A stretch of 35,359 nt of DNA from Eubacterium sp. (GCA_017437905.1 JAFRWY010000109.1:1-35359), one strand, 5' to 3'. Counted from the first letter of the stretch, positions 7,618-17,717 are shown. Numbers and translations: made by a program. The notes: generated by a model from the letters alone, not told the origin.

Positions 7618-8805
7618 GGTGTTGAGGAATTCCAGAACGGATTTGCCGAGTATACAGAAAACGAACATAAGCTGGAGGATGGCGAGGCGGATTGCCGGCT
7701 GGGTCTCAAGCTTATGGAGAGCAAGATCGATCATGAAAGAAGTAAACTCAGTGACAGACCGTATAGTTACTTTGCCGTTCAGAACCGGAGAGCAAATGAA
7801 GGTTTTGTTACTCTGAAGTCTGTTCTTTCCATGATCGGCAACGGGGCGCTGGCACTCATTGTTCTTTTTCTGGTGGTATCGGCCATGGTGACCTTCTCCA
7901 CGATCGCAATTATTGTGGATGAACAGCGGAATCTGGCCGGAACCATGAAATCCATGGGATTCTTTAACGATGCGATCCGGAAGAAGTATCTGATCTTCCG
8001 GAATATGCGGACCGAGATAGAACGTGTGTCCATTACCACGTTGATCATAGCCATCAGTTGCGGAATGATCGGGATCGGCTTCAATCTGAAAAATGCATTT
8101 AGCGGTATGATGGACCGCCAGATTCAGGAGGTGTGGGGATTTGATCTGAAGATCAGTTATGACGAAGAGGTGATTGATTCCAAGCGGAAAGAGATGGAAA
8201 AGGTTATAACGGACTCCGGTGCAACCTGTGCTTCCGTTGCCGAAATACCGACCATCTACCGGGACAGGGATCTGCAGGAATATACCTATATCATGGTTAT
8301 GGATCAGGAGGTGGTTGGAGATTACTATCATGTGAAGGACTGGGATACAGGAGAAGAGATGACTCTTCCGGAGGATGGTGTTCTGATCCAGAATCGGATG
8401 TATGAGACCAGAGGGCTGAAATCCTCAAATAACACCTTTTTGGTCCGCCTGAACGGAGTTGACCGGTCATCGCTTCTCAATGATATTAAAAATGTTCTTC
8501 CCGAAGTTACCTATCAGACGCCGGAAATGCTTCGGGATCAGTTTTCGGATATGCAGGGGTCTTTTGATTCCGTTGTATACATGCTGACAGGTCTGGCGAT
8601 ATTCATGAGTATCTTCGTGCTGGCCAACCTGACGAATATCTTTGTCAGCCGCAGAAGAAAAGAGATGATCATCATGCTGGACCGCAGATTCCAGCCGGTC
8701 AGCTGGTTGATCGCCATTGCTCTGGAGACGGTTTTTGCCTTCTGTATCGATTTCTTTGTTTTCCGAAAAGCAAGGAAGCTGAAGGTAACGGATATAAATG
8801 CGTAG
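7618..8805 (+). pseudogene. Shrunken FtsX/MacB-type ABC permease relic
   Basis: The frame is open from just after TAA 7615-7617 to TAG 8803-8805, but no start codon occurs before ATG 7714, which has no ribosome site. The pieces recall separate parts of the large FtsX-like permeases common in Clostridia. First is a helix with 'VDEQRNLAGTMKSMGF' and a transition ending 'KKYLIF'. A sudden join near 7999-8005 leads to 'NMRTEIERVSITTLIIAISCGMIGIG', normally the start of the second half. The periplasmic domain and 'MSIFVLANLTNIFVSRRRKEMIIM' follow. A second join near 8675 leads to the usual C-terminal end 'FVFRKARKLKVTDI'. The N-terminus and two inner segments thus seem missing, yet frame is kept. 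It lies between a terminator and the rimP promoter with no ATPase gene beside it. Confidence 0.7.
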
Positions 8806-8855
8806 TTTTGTATAAATAGTACGGAAAATACGGGGATTGTTGTGTAAATTTGTAC

Positions 8856-8883
8856 TTGCATTTTCCTTGTATTATGTTAATAT
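8856..8883 (+). promoter_or_regulatory. Promoter of the rimP-nusA-infB operon
   Basis: TTGCAT (8856-8861) and TAATAT (8878-8883) are 16 nt apart, just upstream of the leader hairpin. No other promoter-like pair is evident before rimP. Confidence 0.55.
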
Positions 8884-8908
8884 GTTAACAGCATAAATCA
8901 TTCTTACT

Positions 8909-8936
8909 AGAGTGGGTTCGGTTCCGAACCCACTCT
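8909..8936 (+). promoter_or_regulatory. Perfect leader hairpin ahead of rimP
   Basis: AGAGTGGGTTCGG (8909-8921) and its exact reverse complement (8924-8936) are separated by TT, giving a 28-nt perfect palindrome. It is followed by TGTTTAT and lies about 25 nt after the -10 box and 23 nt before the start codon. It could be an attenuator, an mRNA-stabilising cap or a protein-binding site. The tail is weak for a full terminator. Confidence 0.7.
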
Positions 8937-8959
8937 TGTTTATACCGGGGGATGAAAGA

Positions 8960-9445
8960 TTGAAAAAAACAGAGATTGAAGAAAGAACAAAGGAGCTTCT
9001 TATCCCGATCCTGGAGCAGAGTGAGCTTGAACTCTGGGATGTGGAGTATGTGAAGGAAGGACAGGACATGTACCTCCGTGCATATATCGATAAGAAGGAA
9101 GGCGTCACCATCGATGACTGCGTCACGGTTTCCCGTGCACTGGACGCCGAACTGGACCGGAAGGATTTCATAAAGGATGCCTACATCCTGGAGGTCAGTT
9201 CCCCGGGGCTTACCCGCCCGCTGAAGAAAACAGTGGATTTCACACGGAGTGTCGGTAAGCTGATCGAGGTGAAGCTCTACCAGCCGGTGAACGGCAGTAA
9301 AGAGTTTGAAGCAAAGCTCCTTGCCGGAGATGATGAAGAGATCCGGGTGGAGACGGAGCAGGGAGAGCTTACGATCGAACGGAGCAATATTGCGAAAGCA
9401 AGGCTCTGTTATGTGGAACAGGAAGATGAACAGGCCGAAGAATAA
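8960..9445 (+). CDS. rimP: Ribosome maturation factor RimP
   Basis: RimP is needed for 30S maturation, aiding assembly of the head proteins. The 161 residues counted from TTG 8960 contain 'LELWDVEYVKEG', 'YIDKKEGVTIDDC' and the diagnostic 'EVSSPGLTRPLKK' (near residue 80). The C-terminal SH3-like part follows, and the end is acidic. A GTG at 8912 is in frame but lies inside the leader hairpin and would add non-family residues. TTG 8960 follows GGGGGATG with normal spacing, and the product then begins like family members. It is first in the nusA operon. Confidence 0.93.
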   Translation: MKKTEIEERTKELLIPILEQSELELWDVEYVKEGQDMYLRAYIDKKEGVTIDDCVTVSRALDAELDRKDFIKDAYILEVSSPGLTRPLKKTVDFTRSVGKLIEVKLYQPVNGSKEFEAKLLAGDDEEIRVETEQGELTIERSNIAKARLCYVEQEDEQAEE

Positions 9446-9508
9446 ACGGCCGACATTGATAAATGAGAGTGTATAATAAGGATTTGTCATAATAAGGAGG
9501 ATAGACAA

Positions 9509-10756
9509 ATGCAGGAGATCATTGAAGCGCTGGATCAGCTCGAGAAGGAAAAAGGGATCAGCAAGGACCTTATCATGGAGGCCATCGAGAAATCTCTGAA
9601 TTCCGCATGTGAGAAGGACTTCGGTAAGGATACCGAATGCTCGGTGCATATGGATCGTGAGACCGGTGAGATCAAGGTGTTCGCGAAGAAGCTGGTTGTG
9701 GAGGAGGTCTATGACAGCCGCTCCGAGATGACACTCGAAGAGGCACGTCAGATCGATCCGAACTACAATCTGGATGATGAGGTACCGATCGAGATCACGA
9801 CCCGTGATTTCGGACGTATCGCCGCACAGAAGGCCCGCGGTATCATCGTACAGGCCATCAAGGAAGGCGAGCGGGATGCGGTCTACAATCATTTTGCGGA
9901 CAAGGAGCATGACATCATCACCGGTGTCGTACAGCGCTGGGTTGGAAATAACCTGAGTGTCAGCCTGGACGACAGGACCGACACGATCCTGAATGAGAAG
10001 GAAATGATCCCCGGCGAATACTATAAGCGCGGCGACCGTATCAAGCTTTATATCGTAGAGGTAAAGAAGAACCAGAAGGGCTTCCGTATCGTTGTATCCA
10101 GAACCCATCCGGACCTTGTAAAGCGCCTCTTCGAGCGTGAGGTAACGGAGATTGCCGAAGGCGTGGTTGAGATCAAGAGCATCTCACGCGAGGCAGGCTC
10201 CCGGTCCAAGATCGCCGTATGGTCCAATGATGAAAATGTGGATGCAGTCGGTTCCTGTGTCGGAATGAACGGCGCAAGAGTCAATGCCATCGTGGATGAT
10301 CTCTATGGTGAGAAGATCGATATCATCGAGTGGGATCCGGATCCGGCAGTTTTCATCGAGCATGCGCTTTCTCCGTCGAAGGTTGTGTCCGTAACCCTCG
10401 GACCGGACGGAAAGTCCGCGCTGGTCGTGGTTCCGGATTATCAGCTGTCCCTTGCCATCGGTAAGGAAGGACAGAATGCACGTCTGGCAGCAAGACTGAC
10501 CGGCTTCAAGATCGACATCAAGAGCGAGACCCAGGCTGCAGAGATGGATATGGATGCGTACTATGCAGAGAATTACGGAGACCTCGAATATGAGGATGAG
10601 TACTATGACGAGGATGAGTATCCGGAGGAAGTAGACGGCGAGGCTGCTGACGAGGAAGCGGCTCCGGCAGCTGAAGAAGCAGGTGATCCCATTGAGGCGG
10701 ATGCTGCTGAGGAGGCTGTGGAAGAGGAAGCTGCCACGGAGGAGTCTGACGAATAA
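9509..10756 (+). CDS. nusA: Transcription termination/antitermination factor NusA
   Basis: NusA binds RNA polymerase and nascent RNA, governing pausing, termination and antitermination. The 415-residue protein has the N-terminal polymerase-binding domain (about 1-125), S1 domain (about 130-200, '[10 protein letters not shown]'), and two KH domains ('[16 protein letters not shown]', '[15 protein letters not shown]', '[18 protein letters not shown]'). After residue 345 comes an acidic Asp/Glu/Ala tail of about 70 residues, replacing the AR repeats of proteobacteria. AAGGAGG lies 8 nt before ATG 9509. It is second in the operon. Confidence 0.97.
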   Translation: MQEIIEALDQLEKEKGISKDLIMEAIEKSLNSACEKDFGKDTECSVHMDRETGEIKVFAKKLVVEEVYDSRSEMTLEEARQIDPNYNLDDEVPIEITTRDFGRIAAQKARGIIVQAIKEGERDAVYNHFADKEHDIITGVVQRWVGNNLSVSLDDRTDTILNEKEMIPGEYYKRGDRIKLYIVEVKKNQKGFRIVVSRTHPDLVKRLFEREVTEIAEGVVEIKSISREAGSRSKIAVWSNDENVDAVGSCVGMNGARVNAIVDDLYGEKIDIIEWDPDPAVFIEHALSPSKVVSVTLGPDGKSALVVVPDYQLSLAIGKEGQNARLAARLTGFKIDIKSETQAAEMDMDAYYAENYGDLEYEDEYYDEDEYPEEVDGEAADEEAAPAAEEAGDPIEADAAEEAVEEEAATEESDE

Positions 10757-10776
10757 AAGATCCGGGGAGATACAGG

Positions 10777-11004
10777 ATGAAGAGTAAGAAGATTCCCATG
10801 CGGCGTTGTGTGGCCTGCGGTACATCAAGGCCGAAGCAGGAACTGATCCGCATCGTGACCACCGAAGGAACTGCCGAGGTGGATGCTTCCGGAAGGAAGA
10901 ACGGCAGAGGCGCTTACCTCTGTAAGGAACAGGCCTGCTACGATCTGGCGAAGAAGAAACACCTGATCACAGCGGAGATCTATGAGGAACTAAGTAAGGA
11001 GTAA
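10777..11004 (+). CDS. ylxR: YlxR/RnpM family small RNA-binding protein (DUF448)
   Basis: The 75-residue product contains the family signature 'MRRCVACGTSRPKQELIRIV' and 'GRGAYLC', with the conserved Arg/Cys-rich strand. Recent work on the Bacillus homologue, RnpM, links it to control of RNase P. It occupies its usual place between nusA and the L7Ae-like gene. A GGGGAG-type ribosome site precedes ATG 10777. Confidence 0.93.
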   Translation: MKSKKIPMRRCVACGTSRPKQELIRIVTTEGTAEVDASGRKNGRGAYLCKEQACYDLAKKKHLITAEIYEELSKE

Positions 11005-11010
11005 CAACCC

Positions 11011-11319
11011 TTGTCAGATAAAAGACTATCCCTGCTGGGGCTTGCCGCAAGGGCAGGCGCGGTACAGAGCGGAGGCTTTCTCACGGAGAAGGCGGTACAG
11101 TCCGGAACGGCCGTGTTTGTGATCATAGCGGAGGATGCTTCGGCGAATTCGAGGAAGAAGATACAGGATAAATGTACTTACTATCATGTGCCGTATGCAG
11201 TTTGTGAGACACAGGATATTTTAGGACATAAGATCGGAAAGGAATCCAGAAGCTGTCTCGCCATAACGGACGAGAACTTCGGAAGACAGATCGCAAAAGG
11301 CTTCGGCATAGAGATTTAG
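11011..11319 (+). CDS. ylxQ: L7Ae/L30e-family RNA-binding protein YlxQ
   Basis: The family binds kink-turn-like RNA and is usually encoded between ylxR and infB. The 102 residues from TTG 11011 show the L7Ae pattern '[37 protein letters not shown]' and a terminal '[11 protein letters not shown]'. TAAGGAG, overlapping the end of ylxR, lies 9 nt upstream of the TTG and supports this start. The spacing of 6 nt to ylxR suggests coupling. Confidence 0.9.
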   Translation: MSDKRLSLLGLAARAGAVQSGGFLTEKAVQSGTAVFVIIAEDASANSRKKIQDKCTYYHVPYAVCETQDILGHKIGKESRSCLAITDENFGRQIAKGFGIEI

Positions 11320-11332
11320 GAGGTGTAATTCT

Positions 11333-14300
11333 TTGAGAGTACATGAATTTGCAAAGGAATTATCTAAGGAAACGGGGAAGACGATCTCACCCAGTAACGT
11401 ACTGACCCATCTCAGTAAGAAGAAGGAAGGACTGAAGGCTACCAGCTCGATCGATGAAGAACTGATGGCCTATGTTCGTGCGAAATATATCAAGCCGGTG
11501 GAGAAGAAGCCGGAACCGAACAAGCATCTGAAGCCGGCCGGAGAAAGACCCGGAACCGCTGCAAAGCCCAGAATGGGCGGAAGAGCCGCGGCACCGGCAG
11601 GAAGACCCGCAGGTGCCGGAAGACCGGCGGGAAGCGCACCGATCAGCAGAACGGCAGGCGCAGCACCGAAGGGTCGCCGTCCGGTGACCGGAGGCCTTGT
11701 AAAGCCGGATCCGCGTCGCGTGGTACGTCCGGCAGCCAAGCCGGAACCGGCAGAGGCCGTACGTGAGAAGAAGCTTCCGGTAGGACCGCAGGTAGAAGAG
11801 AAGCCGATCGAGGTTGTGGCTCCGGTTGAAGAGAAAGAGCCGGTGGTTACCGCTCCCGTAGTGGAAGCAGTTCCCGAGACACCTGCTCCGGCTCCTGCTC
11901 CGGTACCGGAGGCACCGGAAACGCCGGCAGAAGAGAAGAAGGAAGAAGCAGCACCGGAGCCGGCACAGGTTCCCGTTTCCGAACCGGAAGCGCCTGTGGA
12001 AGCAAAGCAGGAAGAAGCTGCACCGGCAGAAGAGAAGAAGGAAGAGGCTCCGAAGAAGGAGAAGCGGGTGATCTCAAGTCCGATCCAGGAGAAGCAGAGA
12101 CCTGTTAAGATCCTGGATGCCAAAACCATTGCCGAACGTGTGGCTGCAAGCCAGAGCAAGCGTGATGCGGCAAGAAGAGCAGCCGGAGAACGTCCTGCGG
12201 AGGGTGACAGAAGACCCCGTCCGGCGGGAGACCGTCCGGGAAGACCGGGAGATCGTCCGGGAAGACCGGGAGACCGCCCCGCAAGACCGGGAGACCGTCC
12301 GGGAAGACCTGGAGACCGTCCGGGCCGCGGATTTGAAGGTAAGGATAAGGATCAGGAGTTTGAACGCGGAAGAGGCGGCGCAGGCCGCAGCGGACGTCCG
12401 GAACGTCAGAACGCGGGAGGAGGCACAGATGTACCTTCCGAGAAGTTCGGCAAGCAGGACAGAAGAGACCGGCATGAGAAGAACTCCCGTGATAAGGATC
12501 GTTACGATAACAAGAGGGACAGAGAGAGAACGGATATTACTTCCAAGGATCAGCTTCGCGGTAAGAAGGGCCAGAAGGTACAGACCAAGCCGGCCAGACC
12601 GCAGGCTCCGAAGGCTCCGGAAGAGCCGGTGATCCGGAATGTAACCCTACCCGAGACACTGACCCTGAAGGAACTGGCTGACAAGATCAAGCTGCCGGTT
12701 GCTGCCATGATCAAGAAGCTCTTCATGGCAGGCAAGATGGTGACCGTGAATACGGAGCTGTCTTACGAAGATGCGGCTATGATCGCACTGGAGTATAATT
12801 ATATTGCCGAGGAAGAGGAGAAGATCGACCTTGTGGAAGAGGCTCTCCGCGACATCGAGGATCCTGAGGAGTCCCTGACTCCGCGTCCGCCGGTTGTCTG
12901 CGTCATGGGTCACGTTGACCATGGTAAGACCTCCCTTCTGGATGCGATCCGTAACTCCTCCATCACACAGGATGAGGCAGGCGGAATCACGCAGCACATC
13001 GGTGCTTACGTTGTGAAGGTGGGCGATCAGAGGATTACCTTCCTGGATACACCGGGACATGAGGCATTTACGGCCATGCGTCTCCGTGGTGCACAGGCAA
13101 CGGATATCGCTATCCTGGTGGTTGCAGCTGACGACGGCGTCATGCCCCAGACGGTTGAGGCCATCAACCATGCAAAGGCTGCAGGCATCGAGATCATCGT
13201 GGCCATCAACAAGATCGATAAGCCCAGCGCAAATGTGGACAGAGTAAAGCAGGAGCTGATGGAATACGGTCTGGTAGCAGAGGACTGGGGCGGAAGCACC
13301 ATCTTCTGTCCGGTATCCGCACATACCCACGAGGGTATCTCCAACCTGCTGGATATGATCCTTCTTACCGCTGAGGTACTTGAATTAAAGGCAAATGCAA
13401 ACCGTAAGGCACGAGGTGTCGTTATCGAGGCCCGCCTGGACCGCGGACGTGGTCCGGTTGCAACGCTGCTGGTTCAGAAGGGTACCCTGCATGTGGGTGA
13501 TTTCGTGGCCATCGGTGAGTTCAACGGCCGTGTTCGTGCCATGATCGATCATAAGCAGAGAAACCTGAAGCAGGCAACTCCGTCCACTCCGGTGGAGATC
13601 ACGGGTCTGCCGGGCGTTCCGAATTCCGGTGATACATTTATCTCTACGGAAACAGAGAAAGAGGCCCGTCAGATCAGCGAAGCATTTATCACCAGAGATA
13701 AGGAGAAGCTGATCAGTGATACCAAGTCCAAGATGTCCCTGGATGACCTCTTCAGCCAGATGAAGGAAGGCAACCTGAAGGAACTGAAGCTGATCATCAA
13801 GGCGGATGTTCAGGGCTCCGTAGAGGCTGTAAAGCAGAGCCTGATCAAGCTTTCCAACGAAGAGATCGTGATCAAGTGCATCCACTCCGGTGTCGGTGCC
13901 ATCAACGAGTCCGACGTTACGCTTGCTTCCGCATCGGGAGCGATCATCATCGGCTTCAATGTCCGTCCGGATGCACAGGCAAAGCAGCTGTCCGATGAGG
14001 AAAAGGTGGATGTACGTCTGTACACCGTCATTTACAATGCGATCGATGATATCGAGGCGGCTATGAAGGGAATGCTGGATCCGATCTATGAGGAGCGTGT
14101 AACAGGACATGCCGAGGTACGTCAGGTCTACAAGGCATCCGGTATCGGTTCCATCGCCGGAAGCTACGTGATGGATGGTATCATCGAGCGTAACAGCTCC
14201 GCACGTATCACACGTGACGGTGAGCAGATTTTCGAGGGCAAGATCTCATCCCTTAAGCGGTTCAAGGATGATGTGAAGGAAGTAAAGACCGGTTTCGAGT

Positions 14301-14386
14301 GCGGTATCGTATTCGACGGTCACAACGATATTGCGGAAGGCGACCAGATCGAGATCTTCAAGATGGTCGAGGTTCCGCGTCAGTAA
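11333..14386 (+). CDS. infB: Translation initiation factor IF-2
   Basis: IF-2 is the GTPase that brings initiator fMet-tRNA to the 30S subunit and promotes subunit joining. The 1017-residue protein begins with an IF2_N domain (1-50). A long Ala/Pro/Glu/Lys/Arg-rich linker (about 55-430) includes RPGD-type repeats. A second IF2_N domain follows ('[25 protein letters not shown]'), then the G domain with G1 'GHVDHGKTS', G3 'DTPGHEAF' and G4 'NKID', and domains II to IV. The start is TTG 11333, with GGAGG 8-12 nt upstream; no nearby ATG is better. The long linker places it among the longer IF-2 forms. Confidence 0.97.
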   Translation: MRVHEFAKELSKETGKTISPSNVLTHLSKKKEGLKATSSIDEELMAYVRAKYIKPVEKKPEPNKHLKPAGERPGTAAKPRMGGRAAAPAGRPAGAGRPAGSAPISRTAGAAPKGRRPVTGGLVKPDPRRVVRPAAKPEPAEAVREKKLPVGPQVEEKPIEVVAPVEEKEPVVTAPVVEAVPETPAPAPAPVPEAPETPAEEKKEEAAPEPAQVPVSEPEAPVEAKQEEAAPAEEKKEEAPKKEKRVISSPIQEKQRPVKILDAKTIAERVAASQSKRDAARRAAGERPAEGDRRPRPAGDRPGRPGDRPGRPGDRPARPGDRPGRPGDRPGRGFEGKDKDQEFERGRGGAGRSGRPERQNAGGGTDVPSEKFGKQDRRDRHEKNSRDKDRYDNKRDRERTDITSKDQLRGKKGQKVQTKPARPQAPKAPEEPVIRNVTLPETLTLKELADKIKLPVAAMIKKLFMAGKMVTVNTELSYEDAAMIALEYNYIAEEEEKIDLVEEALRDIEDPEESLTPRPPVVCVMGHVDHGKTSLLDAIRNSSITQDEAGGITQHIGAYVVKVGDQRITFLDTPGHEAFTAMRLRGAQATDIAILVVAADDGVMPQTVEAINHAKAAGIEIIVAINKIDKPSANVDRVKQELMEYGLVAEDWGGSTIFCPVSAHTHEGISNLLDMILLTAEVLELKANANRKARGVVIEARLDRGRGPVATLLVQKGTLHVGDFVAIGEFNGRVRAMIDHKQRNLKQATPSTPVEITGLPGVPNSGDTFISTETEKEARQISEAFITRDKEKLISDTKSKMSLDDLFSQMKEGNLKELKLIIKADVQGSVEAVKQSLIKLSNEEIVIKCIHSGVGAINESDVTLASASGAIIIGFNVRPDAQAKQLSDEEKVDVRLYTVIYNAIDDIEAAMKGMLDPIYEERVTGHAEVRQVYKASGIGSIAGSYVMDGIIERNSSARITRDGEQIFEGKISSLKRFKDDVKEVKTGFECGIVFDGHNDIAEGDQIEIFKMVEVPRQ
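12230..12330 (+). repeat. 21-nt tandem repeats in infB (DRPGRPG units)
   Basis: Units of 21 nt start at 12230, 12251, 12272, 12293 and 12314 and encode DRPGRPG with a single Gly-to-Ala change. They lie in the disordered linker of IF-2, and copy number may vary between strains. Confidence 0.88.
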
Positions 14387-14458
14387 TGCGCGATTTCGCT
14401 ATCAGGCGCACCCGCCGGATCCGCGAGAAGGACGGCGGGACACAACAAGGAGAAATGT

Positions 14459-14821
14459 ATGAGGACGAATCAGCACGGCCCGTCCAGGGTATCGCATGAT
14501 GTGCAGCGTTCCCTCAGCCGTATCATTTCCGAACTGAAGGATCCCAGGATCGGTCTTATGACCTCTGTGACCCGATGTGAGGTAACGAAGGATCTGAAGG
14601 AATGCAAGTGCTACATCAGCGTTCTCGGGGATGCAGAGGCCACTATGCAGGGTCTGGTCAGCGCAAGAGGATTTATCCGGAAGCAGCTGGCGGCCTCACT
14701 GAACCTAAGAAATACACCGGAGATCGATTTTATCCTGGATTCTTCCATTGCCTACGGCGTGGAAATGTCCCGCAGGATCGATGAGGTGATCGCACAGGAT
14801 CAGAGTAAGACAGAGGAATAA
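14459..14821 (+). CDS. rbfA: Ribosome-binding factor A
   Basis: RbfA is a KH-fold factor that binds pre-30S particles near the 5' end of 16S rRNA and aids late maturation. The 120 residues carry 'VQRSLSRIISELKDPRIGLMTSVTRCEVTKDL' and 'IDFILDSSIAYGVEMSRRIDEV'. ATG 14459 has AAGGAGA 5 nt upstream. An overlapping out-of-frame ATG sits at 14455. A CCCGCCG/CGGCGGG hairpin (14411-14439) lies in the gap from infB. It directly precedes nrnA. Confidence 0.95.
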   Translation: MRTNQHGPSRVSHDVQRSLSRIISELKDPRIGLMTSVTRCEVTKDLKECKCYISVLGDAEATMQGLVSARGFIRKQLAASLNLRNTPEIDFILDSSIAYGVEMSRRIDEVIAQDQSKTEE

Positions 14822-14824
14822 CCT

Positions 14825-15796
14825 ATGGAGAAGGATTTTCGTGAAAAAGGTAAACGGCTCCGGCAGATGATCGAAGCTGCGGATACGATCTGTATCATCG
14901 GTCACATCCGTCCGGATGGGGATTGTGTCGGATCGACCCTTGCCATCTACAATTACATTATCGACAACTATGAGGGAAAGACGGTAGATGTATATCTGGA
15001 GGCCTTTCCGGTATCCATGAAGTTCCTGAACGGAGCGAAGAAGGTAAAGCATGAGGCTGCAGGAAAGCATTATGAGCTTGCCATATCCATGGATGTTTCG
15101 GACCTGGAACGACTCGGTAAGTACAAAGACATGTATCTGTCCGCCATTTCCACGATCTGTATCGACCATCACGTCAGCAATCCGGGCTTTGGTGACCTGT
15201 GTTTCGTGGATGCGGAAGCGTCCAGTGCCTGCGAGGCGCTGGCGGAGCTGATCGATCCGGATCAGATCTCGGAGAATATGGCATCCTGTCTGTACCTCGG
15301 TATGGTTCATGACACAGGTGTATTCAAATACAACTGTACCCGCCGCAACACGATGGAGCTTGCGGGACTTATGCTGGACAAGGGTGTGGACAGCAATTAC
15401 ATCATAGACGAGACATTTTATAAGAAGACGTATAAACAGAATCTTCTGATGGCGAAGACGGTTCTGGAATCCGTGCTTTACGAGGACGGCAAGGTGATCT
15501 TCGGCTACGTATCAAAGGATACCTTGAAGGAATTCAAGGCGAATCCCATGGATACGGAGGGGATCGTGGAGCAGCTGCGTTTGACGGAAGGCGTGGAGGT
15601 TGCAATCTTTGCCTATCAATTGACGAAGAAAACCTTTAAGGTGAGTCTTCGCGCGAAGAACTATGTAAATGTAAGCGAGGTGGCTGCCGTGTTCGGTGGC
15701 GGCGGACATGTCCGTGCGGCCGGCCTGGACGGGACGGGAACCATCGAGGAACTGCTTCCGAAGCTTCTTGAAGAGATCAGAAAACAACTGGTATAA
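14825..15796 (+). CDS. nrnA: DHH-family oligoribonuclease / pAp phosphatase
   Basis: NrnA degrades nano-RNA left from mRNA decay and removes the 3' phosphate from pAp. The 323-residue product shows the DHH metal motifs 'GHIRPDGDCVGS' (H27, D31, D33) and 'IDHHVSN' (D114, H115, H116), and the DHHA1 substrate loop 'GGGGHVRAAG' near the end. Its place between rbfA and truB is the normal one in Firmicutes. It starts 3 nt after the rbfA stop, although the ribosome site is weak, so it may depend on coupling. Confidence 0.94.
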   Translation: MEKDFREKGKRLRQMIEAADTICIIGHIRPDGDCVGSTLAIYNYIIDNYEGKTVDVYLEAFPVSMKFLNGAKKVKHEAAGKHYELAISMDVSDLERLGKYKDMYLSAISTICIDHHVSNPGFGDLCFVDAEASSACEALAELIDPDQISENMASCLYLGMVHDTGVFKYNCTRRNTMELAGLMLDKGVDSNYIIDETFYKKTYKQNLLMAKTVLESVLYEDGKVIFGYVSKDTLKEFKANPMDTEGIVEQLRLTEGVEVAIFAYQLTKKTFKVSLRAKNYVNVSEVAAVFGGGGHVRAAGLDGTGTIEELLPKLLEEIRKQLV

Positions 15797-15823
15797 CGAA
15801 GTTGTACCTGTAAGAGGAATGAC

Positions 15824-16813
15824 ATGTATCAGGGTGTGGTGATTCTGAATAAGGAACCGGGCTTTACGTCCTTTGATGTGGTGGCTGTGTGCCGAGGGAT
15901 CTTCGGACAGAGATCCGTGGGACATACAGGAACCCTGGATCCCATGGCCAGGGGTGTCCTTCCGGTCTGTCTCGGCCGGGCAACGAAGCTGAGTGACCTT
16001 CTCACCTCCTCGGAAAAAGAATACGAAGTGGAAATGGAGCTCGGACGCACCACGGATACGGATGACTGCACCGGTCAGCTTCTCACGGAAGCGGATCCGG
16101 AGCGCCTGAACACCGTTACGGAGCAGGCTGTGAGAGAAGCCATTCTTGCACATCTCGGAGAGTCCCTTCAGGTGCCTCCCCGATACGCTGCGATCAAGAA
16201 GGACGGAAAGAAGCTGTATGAATATGCCCGCGCGGGTGTGGAAGTGGAAATGCCCGGACGTCCCGTAACGATCCATGAGATCCGGCTCCTGGAGATCACG
16301 CTTCCGAAGATCCGTTATCAGGTCAGGTGTTCCAAGGGAACCTATATCCGCAGTCTCTGCAGGGATGTGGGTGCTGAACTCGGTGTGGGAGCGGTTATGA
16401 CAGCGTTGTCCAGGAATTCCACCGGTGGCTTTTCACTGGAGGAAGCGGTAACCCTGGATCAGCTGAAGGCTGCGAAGGAAGCGGGACAGCTGGACCGGTA
16501 CGTAAGACCCATGGATCAGCTGCTGACACATTTCCCTGCCATGCAGTGTCTGGAGGAAGGAAGAAAATTCCTTCTGAACGGAAATCCGCTTCGGGCGTCT
16601 GTGTTAAAACCCATGGAGGATCCTGCCCGTGTGCAGGGTACTTCCGGCCGGGATACGGAATCTGTCGCATCGGAGAATGGAGTCGATCTGTCGGACAAAG
16701 CGGTCTGCCGTGTTTATCTGGACGGCGGACTGGCTGCGCTGTACCGGTATGATGCCGGAAGGCGTCAGTTTAAGAATGTGAAAATGCTACTGGAAAGAGG
16801 GAACGGGAATTGA
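15824..16813 (+). CDS. truB: tRNA pseudouridine-55 synthase TruB
   Basis: TruB makes the pseudouridine of the T-loop in nearly all tRNAs and acts as a tRNA chaperone. The 329 residues include the catalytic 'HTGTLDPMARGVLP' with D39, 'RTTDTDDCTG' and 'CSKGTYIRSLCRD'. The C-terminal part is slightly longer than the family core. The final codons overlap ribF by 4 nt (TTGA), showing coupling. Confidence 0.95.
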   Translation: MYQGVVILNKEPGFTSFDVVAVCRGIFGQRSVGHTGTLDPMARGVLPVCLGRATKLSDLLTSSEKEYEVEMELGRTTDTDDCTGQLLTEADPERLNTVTEQAVREAILAHLGESLQVPPRYAAIKKDGKKLYEYARAGVEVEMPGRPVTIHEIRLLEITLPKIRYQVRCSKGTYIRSLCRDVGAELGVGAVMTALSRNSTGGFSLEEAVTLDQLKAAKEAGQLDRYVRPMDQLLTHFPAMQCLEEGRKFLLNGNPLRASVLKPMEDPARVQGTSGRDTESVASENGVDLSDKAVCRVYLDGGLAALYRYDAGRRQFKNVKMLLERGNGN

Positions 16814-17652
16814 CAGCGGTTACGATCGGAAAATTCGACGGTTTTCATCTGGGACACAGAATACTTCTGGCAGAACTGCAGGAGCTTTCGAAGGAGCATA
16901 AGGAGGAGATGCCGACCTGTGTCTGCAAGATCGATTTTCCGGGACCGGGTCTGCTTTCCAGAGATGAACAGAAGAAGGTGCTGGAAGAATACGGGATCTA
17001 CCGGATGCGCAGACTGGCATTTTCCGAATACTTTGCATCCCAGACGCCGGAGGAATTCGTCCGCCGGGTGCTAGTGAGCGAGTTGGGGGCTTCCCATATC
17101 GTGGTGGGTTCGGATTTCCGGTTCGGATACAACCGTTCCGGTACGGTGGATACACTTCGTTCGCTGGGAGAAAAATACGGCTTCCGGGTAGTTGCCGTTG
17201 ATAAGCTGAAAATGGGAGGCGAGATCGTAAGCTCCAGCAGGATCCGGAACCTTCTGTCGGAAGGACGGGTGGATCAGGTCGCCGAACTTCTGGGACAGCC
17301 GGTCACTTATCAGGGATACGTATGTCACGGAAAGGAACTGGGACGTACCATCGGATTCCCCACCTGCAATCTCAGGCCGGATCCGGAGAAGCTTCTGCCT
17401 TTGTTCGGTGTCTATCGTTCCGTGGTCACAACACCTGAGGGCATCTATGATGGCGTAACCAATATCGGCCGGAAACCGACGGTTGAAGAAGACGGGGCAC
17501 CGACCATCGAGACCTATATCCTCGGATTCTCCGGGGATCTTTATGGGGAAGAGATCAAGGTTACCCTGAAGTCCTTTATCCGGGCGGAGCAAAAGTTCGC
17601 TTCCGTGGAGGAATTGGTGGCACAAATGAAGATCGATGCAGATTTTACTTGA
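16810..17652 (+). CDS. ribF: Bifunctional riboflavin kinase / FAD synthetase
   Basis: The protein phosphorylates riboflavin to FMN and adenylylates FMN to FAD. Residues 1-150 form the nucleotidyltransferase part with 'IGKFDGFHLGHR' and 'SSSRIR'. The C-terminal kinase part has 'GRTIGFPTCNLRP' and 'GVYRSVV'. At 280 residues from TTG 16810 it is slightly shorter than the usual 300-315 because it begins almost at the first motif. GAAAGAGGGAACGGG just upstream supplies a ribosome site inside truB. It ends the operon; the rpsO gene often found next is absent and a tRNA gene follows. Confidence 0.93.
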   Translation: MTAVTIGKFDGFHLGHRILLAELQELSKEHKEEMPTCVCKIDFPGPGLLSRDEQKKVLEEYGIYRMRRLAFSEYFASQTPEEFVRRVLVSELGASHIVVGSDFRFGYNRSGTVDTLRSLGEKYGFRVVAVDKLKMGGEIVSSSRIRNLLSEGRVDQVAELLGQPVTYQGYVCHGKELGRTIGFPTCNLRPDPEKLLPLFGVYRSVVTTPEGIYDGVTNIGRKPTVEEDGAPTIETYILGFSGDLYGEEIKVTLKSFIRAEQKFASVEELVAQMKIDADFT

Positions 17653-17677
17653 AATCTGCGTGAAAAAAGGATATAGT
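17649..17677 (+). promoter_or_regulatory. Promoter of tRNA-Arg, overlapping the ribF stop codon
   Basis: TTGAAA (17649-17654) and TATAGT (17672-17677) are 17 nt apart. The -35 box includes the ribF TGA (17650-17652). Confidence 0.7.
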
Positions 17678-17717
17678 ATATAGCGTTGAGTCTGTAAGAT
17701 GCAACAAAGAAAGTTCA

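Noticed and set aside
8885-10108. 407-codon minus-strand frame over rimP and nusA
   Set aside because: The true genes on the plus strand are certain; the antisense protein has no recognisable features.
11470-12159. Minus-strand Ser/Gly/Ala/Thr-rich frame opposite the infB linker
   Set aside because: It arises from the Pro/Ala/Glu-rich repeats of IF-2 on the other strand; no start signals.
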